A DNA stretch of 64,000 nt from Dyadobacter sp. Leaf189 (GTDB lineage Bacteria; Bacteroidota; Bacteroidia; Cytophagales; Spirosomataceae), in NCBI RefSeq assembly GCF_001424405.1, contig NZ_LMPS01000001.1, forward strand, positions 1,237,999 to 1,301,998, in the 5' to 3' direction. A model generated the notes under the pieces. That model ran no database searches. It worked only from the letters and a program-made list of their open reading frames with translations, and was not told the origin of the DNA. Shown in pieces: positions 33,825 through 42,643 of this stretch. Both the position numbers and the translations under genes were made by a program. How positions within the stretch are numbered: the first letter of the stretch is position 1; every line of letters starts with the position of its first letter.

Positions 33825-36194
33825 ATGCTGAAAAACTATCTGAAAATCGCTTTCCGGACGCTGGTACATAGCAAGACCTACTCGGTGATCAATATTGCCG
33901 GGTTGGCTTTGGGAATGGCCGTTTCTGTTTTGATCCTCATTTTCGTCATGCACGAGCTGAGTTTTGATAAGTTCCATGCAAACCATGAACGCATATTCAG
34001 GCTTGTTGCCAAGATCAGGATAGACGGCAATGATCTTCAAATGACCGGGTTTAAGCGGGAGGTTGGTCCGGCATTGAAAAGGACGGAGCCGCACGTAAAG
34101 GATTTTGTGCGGATTAAAGAAGCTTATGACAAAGTGGTAATGAAATCGCCGGCTACCGGCCAGCTTTTCTACGAGGAAAATTTCCTTTTTGCGGATCCTT
34201 CCTTTTTCTCCGTATTCTCATTCACGTTCAAGGAAGGAAGCAGTCGCGCGCTCGACAAGCCGTTTACGCTGGTGATTTCCGAGCGGGCGGCGCATAAGTA
34301 CTTCGGCACAGCCGATCCCATTGGAAAGACGATTTTGTACGATGGAAAACATCCGATGCAAATCACCGGTATCATTGAAAATGCGCCTTCCAACTCCACA
34401 TTTGACCTCGATTTTATTACTGCTGCCAGTACTTTCCCACAGATAAGCGAACAGAACAAAGCGCTCTATGAAAATGAAGGTGTCTTTACCACTTACCTGC
34501 TGCTTGACTCGGAAAAGTCGGCGCGCAATGTGGAAAACCGGATTGGAAAGCTTAGCAGTACTACCGATTTTTTTGATAAAGACTCAAAGTATGTGCTCGA
34601 TCAGTTCAGCACAATCCATTTGGGAAACAACTTTGAAGGGATAGGAGCGGGCAGGATGATACCGGTTTTTGCAGGAATTGCATTGCTGATCCTGTTTCTC
34701 GCACTGTTTAATTATATGAGTCTTACCACAGCCCGTTCCACTTTACGCGCGAAAGAAGTGGGTGTGCGGAAGGTAGTAGGCGCAGGTAAAAAGGGCCTTG
34801 TTACACAGTTTTACATGGAGTCGGTCCTGGTTTGCACGATCGCATTCCTGCTGTCTTTTGTGCTCGTCAACCTGCTGATGCAGCCGTTTTATAACCTGCT
34901 TGGCCTGCATATAGACGCTGCATTCCTGCTGTCGCCGCCCTTTATAACTTTCCTGATTGTGCTGCTGGTAATCACCGCAATCTTCGCGGGCAGCTATCCA
35001 GCACTGGTACTGTCGGGATTTGCTCCATTGGAGGTACTAAAAGGCCGCCTCTCTGGCGGACAAAGTGGTGCGGCGGTCAGAAAGACGTTTATGGTTTTCC
35101 AGTTTACCGTTTCAATTGCATTGATCGTGTGCAGCCTGGTTGTGAAATACCAGCTTACATTCCTGCAAAACAAAGAGCTCGGCTTCTACAAAGATCAGGT
35201 GCTTGCCATTCCCATTACCCAGTCACTTGCCGGTAACTACTTTCCATTGCGGAATGAGATCCGCGGGCGCGCCGGGGTAAATGGCGTTTCGGCTACTAAC
35301 TCGGGGCTTTTTAAAGGTTATAACATATGGTTCCTGAAAAATTTCACAACACAAAAGGACGTGGGACTGATCACGATGGTGGCCGACAAGAATTTTGTAA
35401 AAACACTGGGCTTAAAACTGAAAGTGGCCCCCCAGCCGGGCACGTATAAAAACCGGAACTATGTGCTGCTCAATGAAGCCGCGATCAAAGAGCTGGGGAT
35501 AAAAGGGGACCCAGTAGGGCAGAAGCTGGGTGACAAGGATGAAATTGCCGGAATCGTCAAAAACTTTCACTATAACTCACCGCGGGAAGGTATACGCGGG
35601 CTGGGACTTTATGTGATGAGCGATACGACCAATATCCTCAAATACTCCAATTCCAATGGAATACTTTATGCCCGCCTTGATCCCAAAGCCGATATCAAGG
35701 CAAATGTGGAAGCGATCGGTCGGATCTTCAAAAAGTACGAACTGGACAAACCATTTGAGTACTACTTCCTGGACGATGCATTCAACGAAACATTCCAGAC
35801 GGAGGTACGCATGTCAAAAATGTTCTCGCTGTTTACAGGCGTAGCCATTTTCATCGCCTGCATGGGACTTTTCGGGCTGGTTACATTCACTGCCGAAACG
35901 CGCACAAGGGAGATCGGGATCCGGAAAGTTCTGGGCGCGTCGGTGGCGGGGATTGTTACTTTATTATCAAAAGATTTTATCAGACTGGTATTGTTGTCGA
36001 TTGTCTTTTCCCTGCCGATCGCCTGGTATTTCATGGAAAAATGGCTGGAAGATTTCTCCTATCGCATTCAAATCCCGGTCTGGATCTATCTCACCGCCAG
36101 CCTCGCCGCCATCATCATCGCCCTCATCACGATCAGTTTCCAAAGTATCAAAGCAGCCTTGATGAACCCGGTGGATTCATTGAAGCGGGAGTAA
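33825..36194 (+). CDS. FtsX/MacB-type ABC permease K
   Basis: A 789-residue permease starting MLKNYLKIAFRTLVHSK. The motifs are RAKEVGVRKVVGA and RTREIGIRKVLGAS. Its second periplasmic domain has G-I-V-K-N-F-H-Y, and a Y-Y-F-L-D-D-A-F-N segment shared only with the broken gene L. The tail NPVDSLKRE (D for K, and R-E for S-E) is also shared only with L (NPVDSLKRD). K and L are therefore a recent tandem duplication. It lies inside block 3 and is followed by L after 46 bp. Confidence 0.95.
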   Translation: MLKNYLKIAFRTLVHSKTYSVINIAGLALGMAVSVLILIFVMHELSFDKFHANHERIFRLVAKIRIDGNDLQMTGFKREVGPALKRTEPHVKDFVRIKEAYDKVVMKSPATGQLFYEENFLFADPSFFSVFSFTFKEGSSRALDKPFTLVISERAAHKYFGTADPIGKTILYDGKHPMQITGIIENAPSNSTFDLDFITAASTFPQISEQNKALYENEGVFTTYLLLDSEKSARNVENRIGKLSSTTDFFDKDSKYVLDQFSTIHLGNNFEGIGAGRMIPVFAGIALLILFLALFNYMSLTTARSTLRAKEVGVRKVVGAGKKGLVTQFYMESVLVCTIAFLLSFVLVNLLMQPFYNLLGLHIDAAFLLSPPFITFLIVLLVITAIFAGSYPALVLSGFAPLEVLKGRLSGGQSGAAVRKTFMVFQFTVSIALIVCSLVVKYQLTFLQNKELGFYKDQVLAIPITQSLAGNYFPLRNEIRGRAGVNGVSATNSGLFKGYNIWFLKNFTTQKDVGLITMVADKNFVKTLGLKLKVAPQPGTYKNRNYVLLNEAAIKELGIKGDPVGQKLGDKDEIAGIVKNFHYNSPREGIRGLGLYVMSDTTNILKYSNSNGILYARLDPKADIKANVEAIGRIFKKYELDKPFEYYFLDDAFNETFQTEVRMSKMFSLFTGVAIFIACMGLFGLVTFTAETRTREIGIRKVLGASVAGIVTLLSKDFIRLVLLSIVFSLPIAWYFMEKWLEDFSYRIQIPVWIYLTASLAAIIIALITISFQSIKAALMNPVDSLKRE

Positions 36195-36240
36195 AAGAGA
36201 ATGGAGTAACGGAATATCGAACAACTTAACACACTACATT

Positions 36241-37529
36241 ATGATGCTGAACTATTTGAAGATTGCGTTTCGCAATCTCATCAACAACAAGACTTATTCC
36301 CTGATTAATGTCGCCGGACTTGCAATAGGACTGGCAGTTTCGTTCCTCATCTTGCTTTTTGTAATGCATGAGCTTAGTTATGACAGATTTAATAGCAAGG
36401 GTCATCGATAAGAAAACTGTTTATGGTATTTCAGTTTGCAGTTTCAACTGCACTCATTATTTGCAGCATGATAGTTAAAGATCAGGTTTCTTATATGCAG
36501 AATAGAGAATTGGGTTTGTACAAGGATCAAGTCTTATCTATCCCAGTTACGAATGACAGCATACAGCATCTTTTTGCATTAAAGGATGAACTGGTCCAAC
36601 AAGCCGGGGTGCAGAGTGCATCCATTACTGATCTCGGGCTTTTTCGGAGTTATAACATTTGGTCTATCAAGGATTCACGTACAAACAAGAAAGTGAATTT
36701 GTATTACATAGTAACTGATCCTGGATTTATTAAAACGCTGGGTATTAAATGGAAAATTGCTCCTGCATCAGGGACATTTACCAGCAGAAAACATGTGTTG
36801 CTGAATGAGGCAGCTGTAAAGGCATTTGATATAGAGAAAAAACCGATAGGGAAGTCTGTTAACGATTTGGATGAAGTCGCTGGCGTTCTGAATGACTTTC
36901 AATTTACATCTCCTCGTGACGGCATTAAGCCGATGGCTTTGATGATTGAAACCGATCCAGGCAGTTTTGATAAAGCAGCTGGCTCTAACGGCGGCATACT
37001 TTACGCCCGGCTTGATACCAAAGCAGATGTGAAAAGTAGTATTCAGGCAATTGAACAAAAATTCGCGAAGTATTATCCCGGAAGACCATTCGAGTACTAT
37101 TTTCTTGACGACGCGTTCAATCAAACCATTAAGACGGAAATAAGAATGGCGAAGATGTTCGCTGTATTTACAGGACTTGCGATTTTCATCGCCTGTATTG
37201 GTCTTTTCGGTTTGGTAACTTTTACGGCCGAAGTACGAACAAAAGAAATCGGAATAAGAAAGGTGCTTGGTGCTTCGGTAGCAAGGATTGTTGCATTGAT
37301 AGCTCAGGATTTTGCAAGATTGGTAATGATCTCAATTGCAATCTCCATCCCCGTAGCCTGGTACTTCATGAATAAATGGTTACAGGATTTTCAGTACCGG
37401 ATTGAAATAAGCTGGTGGATGCTCGCCGGCGCCGCGACCATCGCTATTGTTATCGCATTCATTACTATAAGCTTCCAAAGCATCAAAGCAGCCTTGATGA
37501 ACCCGGTGGATTCATTGAAGCGGGACTGA
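36241..37529 (+). pseudogene. Internally deleted and frameshifted FtsX/MacB permease L
   Basis: The gene begins normally (MMLNYLKIAFRNLINNK, TM1, H-E-L-S-Y-D-R-F) but hits a stop at codon 57. A second frame, shifted, resumes at about 36405 with I-R-K-L-F-M-V-F-Q-F, which matches residues near 420 of paralogue K, and continues without a break through the second periplasmic domain, RTKEIGIRKVLGAS and the tail NPVDSLKRD. About 370 residues (the first periplasmic domain, TM2-TM4 and the first contact motif) are missing. Third codon positions look more AT-rich than in neighbours. The 368-residue C-terminal frame could still be translated from an internal ATG as a half permease, but decay is the simpler view. 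Confidence 0.85.
37350..37427. repeat. 78-bp near-identical tract shared with permease M
   Basis: Identical to 39803-39880 except for two single-base differences, although genes L and M are otherwise diverged even in adjacent codons. It encodes P-V-A-W-Y-F-M-N-K-W-L-Q-D-F-Q-Y-R-I-E-I-S-W-W-M in both. This is consistent with a gene-conversion tract. Confidence 0.85.
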
Positions 37530-37549
37530 CGTCAAAAAACAGATATAAC

Positions 37550-39982
37550 ATGTTAATCAATCATCTCAAAATTGCATTGCGCACTTTGTTGCGGTACCGG
37601 AATTATACGATCCTGAATGTAATGGGCCTGTCCGTAGGCGTAGCTGCCTGCCTGCTGCTGTATGTTGTTTTTAATTACGAATCAGGCTTTGATAAATTCC
37701 ATTCGAAACACGACCGCATTTACCGGATTGTGAGAGAAACGCAGTATCCCAGCGGTCAGACAGACTATTCTCCCGGTAACCCACTGCCTTTTTCAGCTGC
37801 ATTGAAAGTGGATTTGCCGCAGCTCACAAAGATTGTCCCGGTAAATGGTACCATGGACGCGCAGGTTACGGTTTTAGGGAAAGATGCCAATAACCAATCG
37901 CAACATCAAAAGTTCAGGGAAGACGAGGAAGGCCTCATGACGGAGCCGGAGTTCTTTGACATCTTTGATTTTGCCTGGCTGGCTGGCTCAAAAGACGTAT
38001 TAAAAGATCCCAATGTGGTCGTACTCTCCAGAAGAAGAGCCGAGAAGTACTTCGGGAGCTGGCAGGAAGCGGTTGGCAAGTATTTGAAGATCAACAATAA
38101 GGTGGTAATGCAGGTTGGCGGCATACTCGCTGATCCGCCGGTACACACCGATCTGCCCGTAGATATGGTGGTATCCTACGAGAGCAAGCGGCAGCAGCCA
38201 TTGATGTTCGGTCACGGAGATTTCAGTAACTGGGGCGCCACCAGCAGCGACGATCAGATCTTTGTTCTTTTGCCTGAAAATATGACGGTAGCCTCAGTTG
38301 AAAACCTGCTTGCCAAATTCATAGTCAAACACTACGATAAAGAGAATCACCAGTCGAGGATAAAGCTGCATTTAAGTCCGCTCGCCGACCAGCATCACGA
38401 TAGCCGCTATCTTAATTTCTCAAATCACCAAACCAGCAGGGGAGTACTCTGGACGCTCGTTGTCATCGGGTTTCTCATCATTTTTATGGCTTGCGTGAAC
38501 TTTGTAAATCTCGCAACAGTGCAATCGGCGAGACGGGCAATGGAAGTGGGTGTGCGGAAAGTGCTGGGCAGCAGCCGGCAGGAGCTCATGAGGCAGTTCC
38601 TGAGTGAAACCTTTTTGGTCGTGAGCTTTTCAGTGGGGCTGAGTGCGCTGTTGGCCACGTTTTGTATGCCTCTTCTTGGCAAAATATCCCAGGTGCCGGC
38701 CGACCTTCCCGTAGTAAGCAATCCGCGGATCTGGTTGTTTGTCGTCATTCTTTCCCTTGCGATAAGCATGGTCGCGGGATTTTATCCAGCTATTGTTATG
38801 TCAGGCTTTAAACCAATTGAGGCTATCAAAAGCCGGGCAGCGACGCGGTCTATCGGAGGTATTTCGCTCCAAAAAGCATTGATCGTGATCCAGTTTGGTA
38901 TGTCTCAAATCCTCGTGGTGGGTACAATCGTGACGATCACACAAATGCATTTCGTGCAAAACCTGGATATGGGTTTTACCAAAGAAGGGGTTTACTCGGT
39001 TACACTCGATGATGCTTACGGCAGCCGGTTTCAGACTTTTAAAAATGAGTTGCTGCAAGATCCGGAGATCAATGCGGTCAGCTTTGCTTCGGATGTGCCC
39101 TCGTCTGACAACAAATGGTCGGGAAACTTCGCATTTGACAACAGGGGTAAAGACGAGGATTTTCAGATATTCAACAAGTTTGCCGATGAGGATTATTTCA
39201 AAACATACGGACTGGAATTTGTTGCCGGAAAGCATTACGAGCGGGGAGATTCGGTTGGCTCGTGTGTGGTGAATGAGACTTTGCTGAAAAAGCTGAATAT
39301 CAAAGATCCTGCTTCGGTAGTCGGTAAAAACATCAGACTGGGCGGAGGAAGCTGGCAGCCAATCGTGGGTGTTGTGAAAGATTTTAAGACCAGCTCGGCG
39401 CGCGAAGCAATGACGCCGGTACTGATCCTGCCTATGAAGCAGTTTTACTGGCAGAGCGGCATTAAAATCCGCACGCAAAACCTCTCCAAGTCAGTTGCGT
39501 ATATTGAGCGTGTTTACGGCAAAGTGTTCCCCGAAGTAGCTTTTCAGGGTGAGTTTTTCGACGAGTCGATCATCGATTTTTATAAACAGGAAAGACAAAT
39601 GAGCCTGCTCTATCAGATTTTTGCAGGATTGTCGATCTTCATCGCCTGTCTCGGGCTGTTCGGTCTTGCTACATTCATGGCGCAGCAGCGGATGAAAGAG
39701 ATTGGTGTCCGTAAAGTACTCGGCGCGTCTGTTTCCAGCATTGTAACGCTGCTATCCAGAGATTTCCTCACCCTTGTTGCGATTGCCATTTTGATCAGCT
39801 CGCCCGTAGCCTGGTACTTCATGAATAAATGGTTACAGGATTTTCAGTACCGGATCGAAATAAGCTGGTGGATGTTCGCCACCGCCGCAGCCCTCGCCAT
39901 TGTCATCGCATTCATCACTGTAAGTTTCCAAAGTATCAAAGCAGCCTTGATGAACCCGGTGAAGAGTTTGAAAAGTGAGTAG
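37550..39982 (+). CDS. FtsX/MacB-type ABC permease M
   Basis: An 810-residue permease. The frame is open upstream into the end of L, but the ATG giving MLINHLKIALRTLLRYR matches the family start. The motifs are RAMEVGVRKVLGS and RMKEIGVRKVLGAS. TM1 has VMGLSVGVAACLLLYVVFNYES, with F-N-Y-E in place of the usual D-E-L. It resembles permease G most in TM2 and the first periplasmic domain. The second periplasmic domain has G-V-V-K-D-F-K-T. It ends NPVKSLKSE. It is 20 bp after L and is the last gene of block 3. Confidence 0.95.
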   Translation: MLINHLKIALRTLLRYRNYTILNVMGLSVGVAACLLLYVVFNYESGFDKFHSKHDRIYRIVRETQYPSGQTDYSPGNPLPFSAALKVDLPQLTKIVPVNGTMDAQVTVLGKDANNQSQHQKFREDEEGLMTEPEFFDIFDFAWLAGSKDVLKDPNVVVLSRRRAEKYFGSWQEAVGKYLKINNKVVMQVGGILADPPVHTDLPVDMVVSYESKRQQPLMFGHGDFSNWGATSSDDQIFVLLPENMTVASVENLLAKFIVKHYDKENHQSRIKLHLSPLADQHHDSRYLNFSNHQTSRGVLWTLVVIGFLIIFMACVNFVNLATVQSARRAMEVGVRKVLGSSRQELMRQFLSETFLVVSFSVGLSALLATFCMPLLGKISQVPADLPVVSNPRIWLFVVILSLAISMVAGFYPAIVMSGFKPIEAIKSRAATRSIGGISLQKALIVIQFGMSQILVVGTIVTITQMHFVQNLDMGFTKEGVYSVTLDDAYGSRFQTFKNELLQDPEINAVSFASDVPSSDNKWSGNFAFDNRGKDEDFQIFNKFADEDYFKTYGLEFVAGKHYERGDSVGSCVVNETLLKKLNIKDPASVVGKNIRLGGGSWQPIVGVVKDFKTSSAREAMTPVLILPMKQFYWQSGIKIRTQNLSKSVAYIERVYGKVFPEVAFQGEFFDESIIDFYKQERQMSLLYQIFAGLSIFIACLGLFGLATFMAQQRMKEIGVRKVLGASVSSIVTLLSRDFLTLVAIAILISSPVAWYFMNKWLQDFQYRIEISWWMFATAAALAIVIAFITVSFQSIKAALMNPVKSLKSE

Positions 39983-40026
39983 GGAGAAGGAGGAAAGGGA
40001 GGACGGGGGAAAAGGAGGAAGGGGCT
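39983..40026. repeat. Purine tract after permease M
   Basis: A GGAGAAGGAGGAAAGGG-like purine run directly follows the stop. Unlike the spacers inside blocks it has no full pyrimidine partner; the block 4 control region follows instead. Confidence 0.7.
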
Positions 40027-40034
40027 GGTATTTC

Positions 40035-40071
40035 GCCGTTAATCCGAACAAAAAACGTCCGAATGCGAACA
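40035..40071 (+). promoter_or_regulatory. Palindromic site plus half site upstream of permease N
   Basis: CGTCCGAATGCGAACA (40056-40071) fits the array-wide palindrome. The half site CCGAACA at 40044-40050 lies 21 bp before the equivalent half of the main site. Confidence 0.65.
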
Positions 40072-40135
40072 GTGGTTTTCTGTGTTTAAATTGTAAATAC
40101 CTTATTTTGAGCTTCTTAGGTAGGTGTTCTGGTGT

Positions 40136-40151
40136 TGGCGCATAATTTGTA
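40136..40151 (+). promoter_or_regulatory. Promoter-like element before permease N
   Basis: TGGCGCATAATTTGTA starts 65 bp after the palindrome and ends about 80 bp before the ATG. TGGC and TTG are in the spacing expected for a sigma-54 -24/-12 promoter, with T instead of C at the last -12 position. Confidence 0.5.
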
Positions 40152-40158
40152 TCACCGC

Positions 40159-40179
40159 CAATAGCTAATAGCTAACAGC
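40159..40179. repeat. Three degenerate 7-bp repeats in the leader of permease N
   Basis: Units caatagc, taatagc and taacagc stand in register, the same type as in the leader of permease I. Confidence 0.75.
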
Positions 40180-40231
40180 CAAACCCCATTCTCCATATTT
40201 ACTTTCCTCCATACGTTTAACCCAATAAGGA

Positions 40232-42613
40232 ATGTTAAAAAACTATCTGAAAATCGCTTTTCGAAACCTTTGGAAGCATAAGGTTTTTTCTTTTATCAAT
40301 GTAATGGGACTGACCGTAGGGATGTCGGCTTGCTTCCTGATTTTCCTGTATGTCAGCTTTGAGCTGAATTATGATGCTTTTCATAGCAAGGGAGATCGTA
40401 TTTACAGGCTCGTTACCGACATTAAAACGCCCTCCGAAACCATTAACACCAGTTCTACCTCGTGGGCTTTTGCTCCGGCTATTGCTGCTGATCTTCCTGA
40501 GGTGGAGGCTTTTACGCGAGTTAGCGGCGGTAGTTTCCTTGTCAGGAAAGGCGATATCAAATTTCAGGAGGAGAATACGGTTTTTGCGGATTCCAGCTTT
40601 TTCCGTGTTTTTGATTTTAAACTGTTAAAAGGAAATCCAAAAACGGCATTGAAGAACCAGCTCAGCCTGGTACTGAGTGAAAAGGCTGTGGAAAAGTATT
40701 TCGGCAATGCGGACCCGATCGGACAAACGCTCCTGCTCTCAGGTGACGGGCTGCCTGCGGTGGTAACGGGCGTTTTGCAGGATATTCCTGAAAATTCGCA
40801 GATCAAGGCGGATATGATTATTTCCATGTCCACGCAAACGCAGCGGTTTAGCAAAGACCTGGACGAACAATGGGGCAATTTCGGCGCTACTACTTACCTG
40901 CTGCTCAAACCCGGAACTACCGGGGCTGCACTGGAAAAGAAGCTGCCTGCTTTTTTGAAAAAACGGGCTGGTAAGCTGATGGACCAGATGCAGATGCATT
41001 ACACCCTTTTTCTGGAACCGCTCAGAGATGTATACCTGCATTCGACACGCGGCGGGCAGGAGACGGGGAGTATGAACAATGTGTACATATTTGCGGCAGT
41101 TGCGATCTTTATCCTGCTGATCGCGTGCATTAACTTTATCAATCTCACTACCGCGCGTTCCGTTGAGCGGGCAAAAGAAGTGGGAATCCGCAAAGTGGTA
41201 GGAGCGCCTAAATCCCTGGTGGCGCGGCAGTTTATCAGTGAATCGGTGCTGCTTTGTCTCATTGCATTCATTTTATCCATGCTCCTGTCGGCTGCCTTGA
41301 TGCCGTTGTTCAATACGCTCGCCGGAAAGATCATCAGCACGGGTATTTTCAGTAATCCTTCTTACGTATTGATCATGTTTGTGGCGGCATTGTGCATTGG
41401 TGTGCTGGCGGGGATCTATCCGGCTCTGGTACTTTCGTCATTTGAGCCGGTGGTTGTATTAAAAGGCAGGTTTACCACGAGTGTGAAAGGGATATTGCTG
41501 AGAAAAGGGTTGGTAACAGTTCAGTTTGCGATTTCAATTGCGCTGATCATTTCAACGATCGTGGTTTATACACAAATGAACTACATGCGCAACCGCGACC
41601 TGGGTTTTGCCAAAGACCAGATGCTGATCGTGAACTCTCAGGGAGATCCTAAAAAGGAAGCATTCAGGCAGTCGCTGACTAATCTGGCCGGCGTGAAATC
41701 GACTACCATTTCTTCCAGCGTACCTGGTAGCGGCAATCCCGGCGCCTATTCAGAGATCGAGAACAAGAGCGGGGATCTGCAGATCGCCAACCTCGATCTG
41801 TACTTTGTCGATTTTGACTATATCCAGCATTTTGGCTTGAAAATGGCTGCGGGCCGGCCGTTTTCAAAGGAATTTGGAACAGATACCACACAGGCAATGG
41901 TCATGAATGAAGCTGCGGCCAAGCTTTTCGGGTACAGCAAGCCGGAAGAAGCGATTGGTCGCAGGTTCAAGCAGTGGGGCAGGGAAGGCAAGATTGTGGG
42001 TGTTGTCAAAGATTTCCACTTCCGTTCATTGCAGGAAACGATCAAGCCGCTTACCATGCGCATTGAACCCAATGGGACAGAGCTGATTTCCGTAAAAATG
42101 GAAGGCAAGGATGTGAAAACCACATTGGCGGCAGTAGAGCAGAAGTGGAAGCAAATGATTCCGGAGCGACCATTTAGCTACTATTTCATGGATGAATTTT
42201 TCGACCGGCAGTACCGGGCGGAAGAGCGTTTTGAAAAGCTGTTCTTCAACTTCGCCATACTGGCTATTTTCATTTCGTGCCTGGGACTGCTCGGCCTGGC
42301 TTCTTACAGTACCATGCAGCGCACGAAAGAGATCGGTGTGAGAAAAGTAATGGGCGCGTCGATCGGCAGCATAGTCGGACTGCTTTCCAGGGATTTTCTG
42401 AAACTGGTATTCATCGCATTCATTATTGCCTCGCCGGTGGCCTACTTTGCGATGTACAAATGGCTCGAAAACTTTGCGTACAAAACAGATATATACTGGT
42501 GGATATTCGTACTCGCCGGCATTCTTTCCACCGCCATCGCCTTCCTGACCGTCAGCTTCCAGAGTATCCGGGCCGCAGTCATGAATCCGGTGCGGAGTTT
42601 GAGAAGTGAGTAA
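40232..42613 (+). CDS. FtsX/MacB-type ABC permease N
   Basis: A 793-residue permease starting MLKNYLKIAFRNLWKHK. The motifs are RAKEVGIRKVVGA and RTKEIGVRKVMGAS, the second preceded by L-A-S-Y-S-T-M-Q, unlike the usual A-A-F-T-A-E-Q. The second periplasmic domain has G-V-V-K-D-F-H-F and Y-Y-F-M-D-E-F-F. It ends NPVRSLRSE. It leads block 4 and is followed by O after 30 bp, so the two form an operon. Confidence 0.95.
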   Translation: MLKNYLKIAFRNLWKHKVFSFINVMGLTVGMSACFLIFLYVSFELNYDAFHSKGDRIYRLVTDIKTPSETINTSSTSWAFAPAIAADLPEVEAFTRVSGGSFLVRKGDIKFQEENTVFADSSFFRVFDFKLLKGNPKTALKNQLSLVLSEKAVEKYFGNADPIGQTLLLSGDGLPAVVTGVLQDIPENSQIKADMIISMSTQTQRFSKDLDEQWGNFGATTYLLLKPGTTGAALEKKLPAFLKKRAGKLMDQMQMHYTLFLEPLRDVYLHSTRGGQETGSMNNVYIFAAVAIFILLIACINFINLTTARSVERAKEVGIRKVVGAPKSLVARQFISESVLLCLIAFILSMLLSAALMPLFNTLAGKIISTGIFSNPSYVLIMFVAALCIGVLAGIYPALVLSSFEPVVVLKGRFTTSVKGILLRKGLVTVQFAISIALIISTIVVYTQMNYMRNRDLGFAKDQMLIVNSQGDPKKEAFRQSLTNLAGVKSTTISSSVPGSGNPGAYSEIENKSGDLQIANLDLYFVDFDYIQHFGLKMAAGRPFSKEFGTDTTQAMVMNEAAAKLFGYSKPEEAIGRRFKQWGREGKIVGVVKDFHFRSLQETIKPLTMRIEPNGTELISVKMEGKDVKTTLAAVEQKWKQMIPERPFSYYFMDEFFDRQYRAEERFEKLFFNFAILAIFISCLGLLGLASYSTMQRTKEIGVRKVMGASIGSIVGLLSRDFLKLVFIAFIIASPVAYFAMYKWLENFAYKTDIYWWIFVLAGILSTAIAFLTVSFQSIRAAVMNPVRSLRSE

Positions 42614-42643
42614 AAGGGAGAAAGGAGGAAAACCCAAAAAACT

